39,175 bases of DNA. It comes from Caulobacteraceae bacterium (GTDB lineage: Bacteria; Pseudomonadota; Alphaproteobacteria; Caulobacterales; Caulobacteraceae). The stretch is from contig JAIYCQ010000045.1 in NCBI GenBank assembly GCA_027487945.1, positions 1 through 39,175 on the forward strand, read 5' to 3'. Made by a program: the position numbers and the translations under genes. Below the pieces are notes generated by a model that saw only the letters and a list, made by a program, of their open reading frames with translations, made no database searches and was not told the DNA's origin. How positions within the stretch are numbered: the first letter of the stretch is position 1; every line of letters starts with the position of its first letter. Positions 8,688-16,440 of this stretch are shown piece by piece.

Positions 8688-9602
8688 TCAACCCGCCTCG
8701 GCGTATCCTGCGTAAGAGTGTTTCAGCGTGGCGTGGTTCAGCAGCATCTCGGCGACCTGCCGCCTGCCGGAGGCGTCGAAGATGCGGGTCCGCACCCAGT
8801 AGGACTCGGTACGCTTGCTCTCGGCCAGCGCGACGATCTCGCGGCGCAGGAGATAGTCTTCACCGACGAACAGCGGCCCGTCGATGAGCCGGATCTCCTG
8901 GTCGGCGAACAGCCCCACGGCCGGCCCCTTCACCGGGAACCCCGCCTGCCGGCTTGAGTACTCCGCCAGCACGCTGATCATCTCCAGCGGGATGATCGCC
9001 CGGCCCCACGGCGAGGCGGCGGCGTCACTGTACCAGGCCGAGGTCTCGGTGATGGCCGCCAGCTTCTGGTTCAGGCTGAAGGGATAGAGGGCGCCCATAT
9101 GCTGGTCGGGATCCATGCGCACGACCTCGTCCTGCGCGCCGGTCATACCGACCTTGAGGTCCTCGAGGATCAGCAGCCGGCCCGGTGGCCGCAGCGCCGC
9201 CATTCGTTGCTCGAGCAGCGTAGGGCCCGTGTCCTGGCCCAGGCTGGCGCTGGCTTCCAGCACCGGCGTGCCGTCGGCCTTTTCTGCCCAGACGCGCGTC
9301 ATCTTCGCGCCTTCGGACGGGATTTCGGCGAAGGCGCGCACCGCCTCACCCTCGACCACCATGTTCAGGTAGTGGGACGAGATGCAGCCCTGCTCGTACC
9401 AGGCGCGGCCCCAGATCTTCTCCAGCAGCGGCGGGAACAGGCTGAAGTGGGTCGGCCCCTCGATCGGCCCGGCGCGGAAGCCGAGCTTCTCGGCCATCGC
9501 GTCGTCATGGATGGAGGCGTGGCCGCCATACTCCTGGTCGCCCAGCATCTGGCGCGGATGACGGAACGGACCGGCGATGGCCAGCGGCGTGTCGAAGCTC
9601 AT
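8688..9602 (-). CDS. MaoC-like (hotdog fold) protein, probable hydratase/dehydratase
   Basis: This 304-residue protein carries GGHASIHDDAMAEKLGFRAG followed by the motif GPTHFSLF at about residues 27-55. This resembles the hydratase signature region of the MaoC/hotdog family; the length allows a double hotdog. MaoC-type enzymes hydrate enoyl-CoA or dehydrate 3-hydroxyacyl-CoA. The second half (from about 150) keeps hotdog-like strands (GPLFVGEDYLLRREIV) but has no clear second active site. The ATG is preceded by AGGGGAA. It lies 24 bases downstream of the acyl-CoA synthetase and 26 bases upstream of the next SDR, which supports a beta-oxidation-type step. The assignment rests on motif resemblance and is moderate. 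Confidence 0.65.
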   Translation of the reverse strand: MSFDTPLAIAGPFRHPRQMLGDQEYGGHASIHDDAMAEKLGFRAGPIEGPTHFSLFPPLLEKIWGRAWYEQGCISSHYLNMVVEGEAVRAFAEIPSEGAKMTRVWAEKADGTPVLEASASLGQDTGPTLLEQRMAALRPPGRLLILEDLKVGMTGAQDEVVRMDPDQHMGALYPFSLNQKLAAITETSAWYSDAAASPWGRAIIPLEMISVLAEYSSRQAGFPVKGPAVGLFADQEIRLIDGPLFVGEDYLLRREIVALAESKRTESYWVRTRIFDASGRRQVAEMLLNHATLKHSYAGYAEAG

Positions 9603-9626
9603 GAGCGTTCCCCTTCGGACGGCCCG

Positions 9627-11327
9627 TCAGGCCGCGTCCTCGAGCCTCAGCTGTTCGCGAAGCTCGCGCTTCAGGAACTTGCCGCTGGCGTTGCGCGGCA
9701 GGGGCTCATCGCGCAGCCAGATGTAGCGCGGCGCCTTGTGCCTGGCGGCCAGCCCGACGCAGTGTTCGCGCAGCGTCTCGGCGGACACGGACTCGCCCGG
9801 GCGCAGAACGATGGCCGCCGCCACCTCCTCACCCAGCCGCGCGTCGGGTACGCCGAAGACGCAACACTCGGCGATGGCCGGGTGCTGGTGCAGCGTGGCC
9901 TCGACCTCCGCACAGTAGACGTTCTCGCCGCCGCGCAGGACCATGTCCTTCTTGCGGTCGACGAGGAAGATGAACCCCTCCTCGTCGATCCGGGCGACAT
10001 CGCCGGTGTGCAGCCAGCCATCGGTGATCGACTCGGCCGTCGCCTCGGAACGATTGATGTAGCCCTTGATCACCGAGGCGCCGCGCACCCAAAGCTCGCC
10101 GGTCTGGCCGGGCGGGAGGGCGTTACCTGCGTCGTCAACGACCTTGGCCTCGAAGCTCGGCATAGCCCGGCCGCAGCTGGCGGGCTTGTCGACGAAGAAG
10201 TCGCCGGAGATCGAGGTGATGATCCCGCAGGTCTCCGTCATGCCGTAGCCGGTGTTCGGCCGGGCGGTGGACACCGTTTTCTCGATCTTGTCGACCAGGT
10301 CCGGCTGGATCTGCGCGCCGCCGCCGCCGACGCTGACCAGGCTCGAAGTGTCGTACTTGCCGAAGTCGGGATGGGTGACCAGTTCACGCGCCATTACCGG
10401 CACGCCGCTGACCGTCATGATCTTCTCGCGCTCGACCAGCTTCAACGCCTCTCCCGCGTCCCAGCGGTACATCAGCACCATTTTGCCCCCCGCCGCCGTG
10501 GTGGCGTAGGCGCCGCAGTTGTTGGCCGTTACGTGGAAGAGCGGCGTTGTGACCAGCGTCACCGGAACGGGCGGGGGCGCCTCGGGGTCGAGGAACACGC
10601 CGGTGCCGCGCTGGGTCGCCAGCGAGGTGACCTGGCCCGCGAACATCATGTTCATCAGGTTGTTGATGCAGCCCCGGTGGGTGAGCTGCGCGCCCTTGGG
10701 AAAGCCGGTGGTGCCGGACGTGTAGAAGATGCAGGCGTCGGCTTCGGGATCGATCTCCACCTCGGGCAGATCGCCACCCTCGGCGAGGACATCGGTAAAG
10801 GGAACCGCGCCGGCCGGCGTCGGGTCGGTGCGGACGGAGACGAGAACGGCGTCGCCGAGCATGCCGGGCTGCTCCTCGATCCGCGCGATGCGCTCGGCAT
10901 CGGCGAAGACCACCTTCGGGGCGGAGTCCTTGAGGCCGTAGGCCATCTCGGCGGCCGTCCACCAGGCGTTCATCCCGACGACGGCCACGCCGATCGAGAC
11001 GCCGGCCCAGTAGACCAGCATCCATTCGGGATAGTTGCGCATCGCGACCGCGATCCGGTCACCGGGCCGCACGCCCTGGGCCATCAGCCAGTTGGCGATG
11101 GCCGCCACATGGACGTGCGCCTCGCCGTAGGTGATCCGCTCGTCCTCGTAGACCAGATAGTCGCGCTCGGCGAAGGCCACGGTCGACATCCAGAGCGCAC
11201 GGACGCTGGGCGGCGCAGCCAGGAAGGCCCGGACGGGGACGCCCCCGACCTCGACCGTTGTGATCTCGAACGGCGCGCCGGGCCCCGTCAGTTCAGCCCA
11301 AGCCTCGTTGAGTTCCGCGTAATGCAC
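9627..11327 (-). CDS. AMP-dependent acyl-CoA synthetase (ANL superfamily)
   Basis: This 566-residue ligase activates a carboxylic acid with ATP and couples it to CoA. Visible motifs are the phosphate-binding loop YTSGTTGFPKG (202-212), GYGMTETCG in the middle, GWLHTGDVARIDEEGF, VDRKKDMVLRGGENVYCAEVE at the hinge, and the C-terminal NASGKFLKRELRE with the adenylation Lys. The frame is open much further upstream. A GTG at 11327 sits eight bases after AAGGA and gives a normal N terminus, while an ATG at 11387 has no clear binding site. The gene heads the eight-gene minus-strand operon, so it probably performs the entry step of that pathway. The substrate is not evident. Confidence 0.9.
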   Translation of the reverse strand: MHYAELNEAWAELTGPGAPFEITTVEVGGVPVRAFLAAPPSVRALWMSTVAFAERDYLVYEDERITYGEAHVHVAAIANWLMAQGVRPGDRIAVAMRNYPEWMLVYWAGVSIGVAVVGMNAWWTAAEMAYGLKDSAPKVVFADAERIARIEEQPGMLGDAVLVSVRTDPTPAGAVPFTDVLAEGGDLPEVEIDPEADACIFYTSGTTGFPKGAQLTHRGCINNLMNMMFAGQVTSLATQRGTGVFLDPEAPPPVPVTLVTTPLFHVTANNCGAYATTAAGGKMVLMYRWDAGEALKLVEREKIMTVSGVPVMARELVTHPDFGKYDTSSLVSVGGGGAQIQPDLVDKIEKTVSTARPNTGYGMTETCGIITSISGDFFVDKPASCGRAMPSFEAKVVDDAGNALPPGQTGELWVRGASVIKGYINRSEATAESITDGWLHTGDVARIDEEGFIFLVDRKKDMVLRGGENVYCAEVEATLHQHPAIAECCVFGVPDARLGEEVAAAIVLRPGESVSAETLREHCVGLAARHKAPRYIWLRDEPLPRNASGKFLKRELREQLRLEDAA

Positions 11328-11554
11328 GCCGACATTCCTTCTAGACGTTCCACCCACACCCGCTCTTCGGCGGGTTGCTGACTCCATGATGGCCCGCCGT
11401 TCTCGCCGTTGCGAGATGCAAACCGGCGCGCGGCGGAGAAATATGTGAACGGCGATCATGGGCTGGCGGTGAAACGCGCCGGATGAAGACTTGCGCCGCC
11501 GGTTCGACCCGGCGAAGACGGTCGGAACGAGAACACAGGCAGGGAGCAGAGGCG

Positions 11555-12247
11555 TTGGCCGATTCAACAATGACGTTCGACGAGGTCGTCCAGGGACGTC
11601 GCAGCATCCGGGGCTACAAGCCCGACCCGGTTCCCAGGGCGCTGATCGAGGAGATCATCGCCCTGGCGATGCGCGCGCCGTCGTCAATGAACACCCAGCC
11701 GTGGAACTTCTATGTCGTCACCGGCGAACCGTTGAACCGGATTCGCGCCGGCAACACCGAGCGCACCTTGGCCGGCGTCCCGCAATCGCGAGAGTTCCGC
11801 ACGGGTCAGGCCTTTGCGGGTCAGCATCGCGACCGGCAGGTCGGCGTCGCCAAGCAGTTGTTCTCCGCGATGGGGATCGCGCGCGACGACGCGGAAATGC
11901 GCCAGGACTGGGTGCTGCGAGGCTTCCGCCAGTTCGACGCGCCCGTTTGCATCATCGTGACCTATGACCGTGTGCTGGACGGGAGCGACGATACGCCGTT
12001 CGATTGCGGCGCCGTGGCGACCAGCCTGGTCAATGCCGCCTGGTCCCGCGGGCTGGGCGCCGTGATCAACAGCCAGGGCATCATGCAATCACCCGTGGTG
12101 CGCGAGCATGCGGGGATCGCCGACGATCAGGTCATCATGAAGAGCATCGCGCTGGGCTGGCCGGATGAAACCTTCCCGGCGAATGCGGTCGTTTCCGAGC
12201 GCAAGTCCGTGGAGGAGGCGACCGTCTTCGTCGGTTTCGACAGCTAG
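11555..12247 (+). CDS. Nitroreductase family flavoprotein
   Basis: This protein of about 230 residues has the N-terminal signature RRSIRGYKPDPVP followed by ARAPSSMNTQPWNFYVV-like FMN-binding residues, and a C-terminal SIALGWPDE segment with the usual nitroreductase core. It uses FMN and NAD(P)H to reduce nitro groups, quinones or enones. A TTG at 11555 has AGGGAG eight bases upstream and is preferred; an ATG at 11570 is the alternative. It is transcribed away from the acyl-CoA synthetase operon, with about 230 bases between the two starts. A strong hairpin follows its stop. It may act as an enoate or nitro reductase for the neighbouring pathway, but that is inference. Confidence 0.87.
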   Translation: MADSTMTFDEVVQGRRSIRGYKPDPVPRALIEEIIALAMRAPSSMNTQPWNFYVVTGEPLNRIRAGNTERTLAGVPQSREFRTGQAFAGQHRDRQVGVAKQLFSAMGIARDDAEMRQDWVLRGFRQFDAPVCIIVTYDRVLDGSDDTPFDCGAVATSLVNAAWSRGLGAVINSQGIMQSPVVREHAGIADDQVIMKSIALGWPDETFPANAVVSERKSVEEATVFVGFDS

Positions 12248-12255
12248 GCCTGCGC

Positions 12256-12282
12256 GGCGCCCCTCGGCCTGCGAGGGGCGCC
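12256..12282. terminator. Bidirectional terminator hairpin
   Basis: Perfect 10-bp arms (GGCGCCCCTC / GAGGGGCGCC) enclose a 7-base loop in the 44 bases between the convergent nitroreductase and acyl-CoA dehydrogenase genes. There is no T-tract on either strand, so termination may rely on the very stable stem or on Rho. The position and symmetry fit a terminator serving both genes. Confidence 0.7.
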
Positions 12283-12291
12283 TGCACCGCA

Positions 12292-13551
12292 TCAGTGCCG
12301 CGTCAGTTCGGCCCGGCCGACGACCATGTGGTGGACCTCGTCGGGACCGTCGGCGAAGCGCAGGTGGCGAACGTCGGTGTAGAGCTCGGCCAGCGGGGTC
12401 CATTCCGACAGCCCGGTCGCGCCATGGATCTGGATCGCCTGGTCGATGATCTCGCAGACCTTCTCGGGCACCATCGCCTTGACCATGCTGACCCAGACGC
12501 GGGCCTCGCGGTTGCCGAGCACGTCCATCGCCTTGGCGGCCTTGAGCACCATCAGGCGCATGGCCTCGATCTCGATCCGCGCGCGGGACACCAGCTCGAG
12601 GTTCTTGCCGAGCTGGATCAGCGGCTTGCCGAAGGCGACTCGGGTCGTTGCCCGCTTGACCATGAGGTCCAGCGCCCGCTCGGCCTTGCCGATCGAGCGC
12701 ATGCAGTGGTGGATGCGGCCCGGGCCCAGGCGGACCTGGCTGATCTCGAAGCCGCGTCCTTCGCCCAGCAGGATGTTCTCCTGCGGCACGCGGACGTTGT
12801 TCAGCTTCAGGTGCATGTGACCGCGCGGCGCGTGATCATGGCCGAACACATGCATCGGTCCGATGATCTCGACGCCCGGGGTGTCCATCGGAATCAGGAT
12901 CTGGGACTGCTGGTACTGGGAGGCGGCGTCCGGGCTGGTCTTGACCATGCAGATCATGATCTTGCAGCGGGGGTCGCCGGCGCCTGAGATGTAGTACTTC
13001 TCGCCGTTGATGACCCATTCGCCGCCGATCAGTTCGGCGCGGGTCGCGATGTTCTTGGCGTCGGACGAGGCCACGCCCGGCTCGGTCATGGCGTAGCAGG
13101 ACCGGATCTCGCCGTTGAGCAGCGGCTTCAGCCAGCGCTCCTTCTGCTCGGGCGTGCCGACCCGCTCGAGAACCTCCATGTTGCCGGTGTCCGGGGCCGA
13201 GCAGTTGAGGCTCTCCGAGGCCAGGGGGCTCTTGCCGAGCTCGACGGCGATGTAGGCGTAGTCGAGGTTGGTCAGACCACGGCCGATCTCGCTCTCCGGC
13301 AGGAAGAAGTTCCACAGGCCGGAGGCCTTGGCCTTGTCCTTGGCGGTTTCCAGCAGCTCCAGCTGCCCCGGCGCCCAGCTCCAGCGGTCGGTGCGGTTCT
13401 CGCCGAGGCGGAAGAACTCCTCGGTGATCGGCTCGACGTTCTCGGCGATGTGGCGCTTGACCGCCTCCATCAGCGGCTTGGCCGACTCCGACATGGCCAG
13501 GTTGTTCAGCTCTGCCTCGGCGTCGGGACGGATGTCGACGATCTTGTTCAT
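12292..13551 (-). CDS. Acyl-CoA dehydrogenase, ACAD10/11-like (second copy)
   Basis: This 419-residue flavoprotein has the same architecture as the other acyl-CoA dehydrogenase in the window but is clearly a different paralogue. Motifs include CYAMTEPGVASSDAKN, INGEKYYISGAGDPRCK, and LSEWTPLAELYTDVRHLRFADGPDEVHH near the C terminus, again with Asp at the usual catalytic Glu position. It oxidises an acyl-CoA of unknown structure and passes electrons to ETF. The ATG at 13551 follows GGGGAG by six bases; a longer open frame upstream has no such site. It is divergent from an enoyl-CoA hydratase gene, and the shared intergenic region holds a PsrA-type palindrome, suggesting fatty-acid-responsive control. 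Confidence 0.91.
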   Translation of the reverse strand: MNKIVDIRPDAEAELNNLAMSESAKPLMEAVKRHIAENVEPITEEFFRLGENRTDRWSWAPGQLELLETAKDKAKASGLWNFFLPESEIGRGLTNLDYAYIAVELGKSPLASESLNCSAPDTGNMEVLERVGTPEQKERWLKPLLNGEIRSCYAMTEPGVASSDAKNIATRAELIGGEWVINGEKYYISGAGDPRCKIMICMVKTSPDAASQYQQSQILIPMDTPGVEIIGPMHVFGHDHAPRGHMHLKLNNVRVPQENILLGEGRGFEISQVRLGPGRIHHCMRSIGKAERALDLMVKRATTRVAFGKPLIQLGKNLELVSRARIEIEAMRLMVLKAAKAMDVLGNREARVWVSMVKAMVPEKVCEIIDQAIQIHGATGLSEWTPLAELYTDVRHLRFADGPDEVHHMVVGRAELTRH

Positions 13552-13607
13552 GGCGGTCTCCCCGGATCGGTCGGAGAACACCGCGATTGCAGCGCGCCCG
13601 ACTCTGC

Positions 13608-13625
13608 GTCAAACATTTGTTTGAC
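13608..13625. promoter_or_regulatory. PsrA-type operator palindrome
   Basis: The site reads GTCAAACATTTGTTTGAC, with 8-bp perfect arms and a 2-base centre. It contains CAAAC-N4-GTTTG, which matches the known consensus of PsrA, a TetR-family repressor of beta-oxidation genes released by long-chain acyl ligands. It is placed 57 bases upstream of the acyl-CoA dehydrogenase start, in the divergent region shared with the enoyl-CoA hydratase. No PsrA-like regulator is encoded next to it. Confidence 0.62.
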
Positions 13626-13651
13626 CGACACCCTAGGAACGGGCGCCGTGG

Positions 13652-13676
13652 GGTCAATGCAATTCTCGCATTGGCC
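13652..13676. promoter_or_regulatory. Imperfect inverted repeat in the divergent promoter region
   Basis: GGTCAATGC and GCATTGGCC form 9-bp arms with one mismatch around a 7-base AT-rich spacer (AATTCTC). It lies about 70 bases before the enoyl-CoA hydratase start. It could be a second operator or part of a promoter; nothing further identifies the binding protein. Confidence 0.3.
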
Positions 13677-13746
13677 CGCCTACGGATGCTGATCCAGGCT
13701 GTCGGCCGACCCAGGGACCCCGCGCCTCCGAACAAGGACGATGACC

Positions 13747-14544
13747 ATGACCGACCAGCTGATCGAGACCTTCGAGGACGGGATCGCAACCCTGACCCTC
13801 AACCGGCCCGAGGCGCGCAATGCGCTGACCGGGGAGCTGCTGGCCGCCCTGTCCGCCGCCGCGCCGCGACTGGCGCTGGACCCCCAGGTGCGGGCCGTGG
13901 TCATCACCGGCGCGGGCGGCGCCTTCTGCGCCGGCGGCGACGTGAAGGGCTTCGTGGCCGCCAAGGGTCCGGGCGAGGCGCCGACCTTCGACCAGCGGGT
14001 CAACGGCCTGCGCAACGGCATGGACTTCAGCCGCTGGCTGCACGAGATGCCCAAGCCGACCCTGGCCGTCATCCCGGGGGCGGCCGCCGGCGCCGGCCTG
14101 TCCATCGCGCTCGCCTGCGACTACCGCATCGCCTCCGAGGACGCCAAGATGACCACCGCCTTCTCGAAGATCGGCGCCTCGGGCGACTACGGCGGCAGCT
14201 ATTTCCTGACCAAGCTGGTCGGGTCGGCGAAAGCGCGCGAACTCTACTTCACCGCCGATGTGATCACCGGCGCCGAGGCCGCCCGGCTGGGCGTGGTCAA
14301 CCGCGCTGTCCCGGCGGCCGACCTCGCTGCCGAGGCCGCGGCCCTCGCCCGCCGGCTGGCCGACCTGCCGACGGTGGCGATCGGCTACATGAAGAAGAAC
14401 CTCGCCCTGGCCGAGCACGGCTCGCTGTCCGAAGTGATGGACGCCGAAGCGATCCACATGGTCCGCACCATGGCGACCGAGGATCACAAAGCCGCCTCGC
14501 TGGCCTTCGTCGAGAAGCGCCCGCCGGTGTTCCGCGGCCGCTGA
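13747..14544 (+). CDS. Enoyl-CoA hydratase/isomerase (crotonase) family protein
   Basis: This 265-residue crotonase has the two oxyanion-hole segments GAFCAGGDVK (59-68) and GAAAGAGLS (111-119). The second catalytic Glu of hydratases is kept in KARELYFTADV, while the first (in the usual PEI motif) is replaced in TTAFSKIGASGD. Crotonases lacking one Glu often act as isomerases or on unusual substrates, so hydratase activity is likely but not certain. AAGGA lies eight bases before the ATG at 13747; another ATG at 13741 is only two bases from it and is less likely. The gene is divergent from an acyl-CoA dehydrogenase, with which it would perform successive steps. Confidence 0.88.
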   Translation: MTDQLIETFEDGIATLTLNRPEARNALTGELLAALSAAAPRLALDPQVRAVVITGAGGAFCAGGDVKGFVAAKGPGEAPTFDQRVNGLRNGMDFSRWLHEMPKPTLAVIPGAAAGAGLSIALACDYRIASEDAKMTTAFSKIGASGDYGGSYFLTKLVGSAKARELYFTADVITGAEAARLGVVNRAVPAADLAAEAAALARRLADLPTVAIGYMKKNLALAEHGSLSEVMDAEAIHMVRTMATEDHKAASLAFVEKRPPVFRGR

Positions 14545-14669
14545 GGCGCGTCTGTCAGGCGGCGGAGCAACGGCCCGGACCTCGCAGGCCGACCGTTCAG
14601 CGCCCCGGGCGCAGTCCGGGACGCGTCGGTCAGCGATGCCAGGCGACAACCGGACTGGAAGGCTGGCGT

Positions 14670-14692
14670 TTGCCCCCTGCCCGCGCTAGCAG
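14670..14692 (+). promoter_or_regulatory. Possible promoter of the ABC-F gene, leaderless transcript
   Basis: TTGCCCC (14670-14676) and GCTAGCAG (14685-14692) resemble the Caulobacter housekeeping promoter pattern TTGACGS / GCTANAWC, although the 8-base spacing is shorter than usual. The -10 element ends eight bases before the ATG at 14701, and no ribosome-binding site is visible between them. A leaderless or near-leaderless mRNA is therefore plausible. Confidence 0.3.
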
Positions 14693-14700
14693 ACCGCCCC

Positions 14701-16329
14701 ATGATCCGCCTCGACAACATCACCAAGCAGAACGGCCACCAGCTGCTGTTCATCGAAGCCTCGATGGGCGTCCAGAAGGGCGAGAAGGTCGGGCTCGTCG
14801 GCCCCAACGGCGCCGGCAAGACCACCCTGTTCCGGATGATCACCGGCCAGGAGCAGCCGGACGACGGGCTGGTGGTGATCGATCCCGGCATGACGATCGG
14901 CTACTTCAGCCAGGACGTCGGCGAGATGTCGGGCCAGAGCGCCGTGGCCGCCGTCATGGATGGCGTCGGCCCTGTCAGCGCGCTGGCCGCCGAGATGTCC
15001 ACGCTGGAAGCGGCGATGGTCGATCCGGACCAGGCGGACCAGCTGGAGGCCGTCATGGAGCGCTACGGCGAGGTGATGGAGCGCTTCCAGGAGCTGGACG
15101 GCTATGCGCTGGAAGCCCGGGCGCGCGAGGTGCTGGCCGGGCTGAGCTTCAGTCAGGAGCGCATGGACAGCGACGTCGGCCTGTTGTCGGGCGGCTGGAA
15201 GATGCGGGTGGCGCTGGCCCGCATCCTGCTGATGCGGCCCGACGGCATGCTGCTGGACGAGCCCAGCAACCACCTGGATCTCGAAAGCCTGATCTGGCTG
15301 GAGAGCTTCCTGAAGACCTACGACGGCGCGCTGCTGATGACCTCGCACGACCGTGCCTTCATGAACCGCATCATCGGCAAGGTGGTCGAGATCGACGCCG
15401 GCGCGCTGATCACCTACTCGGGCGATCTCGACTTCTACGACCAGCAGCGCGCGCTCGGCGAGGCGCAACGCCAGGCCCAGTACGAGCGCCAGCAGGCGAT
15501 GCTGGCCAAGGAAATCAAGTTCATCGAGAAGTTCAAGGCGCGCGCCTCGCACGCCGCCCAGGTCCAGAGCCGGGTCAAGAAGCTCGACAAGATCGAGCGC
15601 GTCGAGGCCCCCCGTCGTCGCCAGGCGGTGCAGTTCGAGTTCCGCAACCCGCCGCGGTCGGGGGACGACGTGATCAGCCTTCGCAAGGTCCACAAGCGCT
15701 ATGGCCCCCAGACGATCTATGACGGGCTGGACTTCCTGGTGCGCCGCAAGGAGCGCTGGTGCGTGCTGGGGGCCAACGGGGCCGGCAAGTCGACGCTGCT
15801 GAAGCTGGTGGCTGGGGCCATCAAGCCCGACGAGGGCGTGGTCAACATCGGGGCCAGCGTCCGGATGGGCTACTTCGCCCAGCATTCGATGGATCTGCTG
15901 GACGGCGAGGAGACGATCTTCCAGTCGCTGGAAGGCGCCTTCCCGCAGGCCGGCCAGGGCCAGCTGCGAACCCTTGCGGGTTGCTTCGGCTTCTCCGGCG
16001 ACGATGTCGAGAAGCCTTGCCGGGTCCTGTCCGGCGGCGAAAAGGCGCGTCTGGTCATGGCCAGGATGCTGTTCGACCCGCCCAACCTGCTGGTGCTGGA
16101 CGAGCCGACCAACCACCTGGACATGGTCACCAAGGAGATGCTGGTCGCGGCCCTAGCGGACTTCGAAGGCACCATGCTCTTCGTCTCGCACGACCGTCAC
16201 TTCCTCGGGGCGCTGTCCAACCGCGTGCTGGAGCTGACCCCGGAAGGCGCGCACCAGTATGGCGGCGGCTACACCGAGTACGTCGCCCGCACGGGCCAGG
16301 AAGCGCCGGGGCTGCACCCGGGCGGCTAG
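14701..16329 (+). CDS. ABC-F family ATPase (ribosome-associated type)
   Basis: This 542-residue protein has two ATP-binding cassettes and no membrane segments. The first half shows Walker A GPNGAGKTT (34-42), signature LSGGW (about 162) and Walker B LLDEPSNHLD (Asp 186). The second has GANGAGKST (about 357), LSGGE (about 443) and LVLDEPTNHLD (Asp 467). Between them lies the charged interdomain linker (about 250-310) that, in ABC-F proteins, reaches into the ribosomal E/P site. Overall architecture resembles E. coli YbiT/Uup/EttA. The family rescues or regulates translation; some members give resistance to ribosome antibiotics. The exact subgroup cannot be settled by eye. The gene stands alone, between the crotonase gene and the TetR-controlled epoxide hydrolase gene. 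Confidence 0.93.
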   Translation: MIRLDNITKQNGHQLLFIEASMGVQKGEKVGLVGPNGAGKTTLFRMITGQEQPDDGLVVIDPGMTIGYFSQDVGEMSGQSAVAAVMDGVGPVSALAAEMSTLEAAMVDPDQADQLEAVMERYGEVMERFQELDGYALEARAREVLAGLSFSQERMDSDVGLLSGGWKMRVALARILLMRPDGMLLDEPSNHLDLESLIWLESFLKTYDGALLMTSHDRAFMNRIIGKVVEIDAGALITYSGDLDFYDQQRALGEAQRQAQYERQQAMLAKEIKFIEKFKARASHAAQVQSRVKKLDKIERVEAPRRRQAVQFEFRNPPRSGDDVISLRKVHKRYGPQTIYDGLDFLVRRKERWCVLGANGAGKSTLLKLVAGAIKPDEGVVNIGASVRMGYFAQHSMDLLDGEETIFQSLEGAFPQAGQGQLRTLAGCFGFSGDDVEKPCRVLSGGEKARLVMARMLFDPPNLLVLDEPTNHLDMVTKEMLVAALADFEGTMLFVSHDRHFLGALSNRVLELTPEGAHQYGGGYTEYVARTGQEAPGLHPGG

Positions 16330-16351
16330 GGGCGACGCGGGCTCCGCTTTC

Positions 16352-16365
16352 TATAACGCGTTATA
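16352..16365. promoter_or_regulatory. TetR-type operator, copy 1
   Basis: TATAACGCGTTATA is a perfect 14-bp palindrome and stands out as AT-rich in a very GC-rich window. It ends five bases before the -35-like element of the epoxide hydrolase promoter. The same core (one base different in the centre) recurs at 21825-21838 before the divergent operon that ends with a TetR gene. The TetR encoded at 17428-18105 is the natural candidate to bind both. Confidence 0.72.
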
Positions 16366-16370
16366 ATTAC

Positions 16371-16398
16371 TTGAGTGACGATGCGGCGCCCGGCTAGC
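16371..16398 (+). promoter_or_regulatory. Probable promoter of the epoxide hydrolase gene
   Basis: TTGAGTG (16371-16377) and GCTAGC (16393-16398), 15 bases apart, approximate the Caulobacter-type TTGACGS / GCTANAWC promoter. The palindromic operator lies immediately upstream, and a GGAGGA ribosome-binding site follows at about 16428-16433. A repressor at 16352-16365 would touch the -35 flank. Confidence 0.42.
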
Positions 16399-16440
16399 TT
16401 CCCCCATCGGCCCTGCGGGGCCTGTGCGGAGGAAGCGCGC

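Noticed and set aside
7867..8691. TTG start at 8691 for the third SDR
   Set aside because: The ATG at 8661 has a strong AGGGGAG site and begins at the conserved SDR domain.
9099..11381. 760-codon open frame on the plus strand across the acyl-CoA synthetase
   Set aside because: The minus-strand synthetase has all its motifs; the plus frame has low-complexity composition and no recognisable domain.
11401..11416. TCTCGC / GCGAGA inverted repeat upstream of the synthetase operon
   Set aside because: Six-bp GC-rich arms are expected by chance at this GC content, and no second copy or promoter context supports it.
14545..14700. GC-rich inverted repeats after the crotonase gene as a terminator
   Set aside because: Matches are interrupted or have loops too small to fold; no convincing stem was found.
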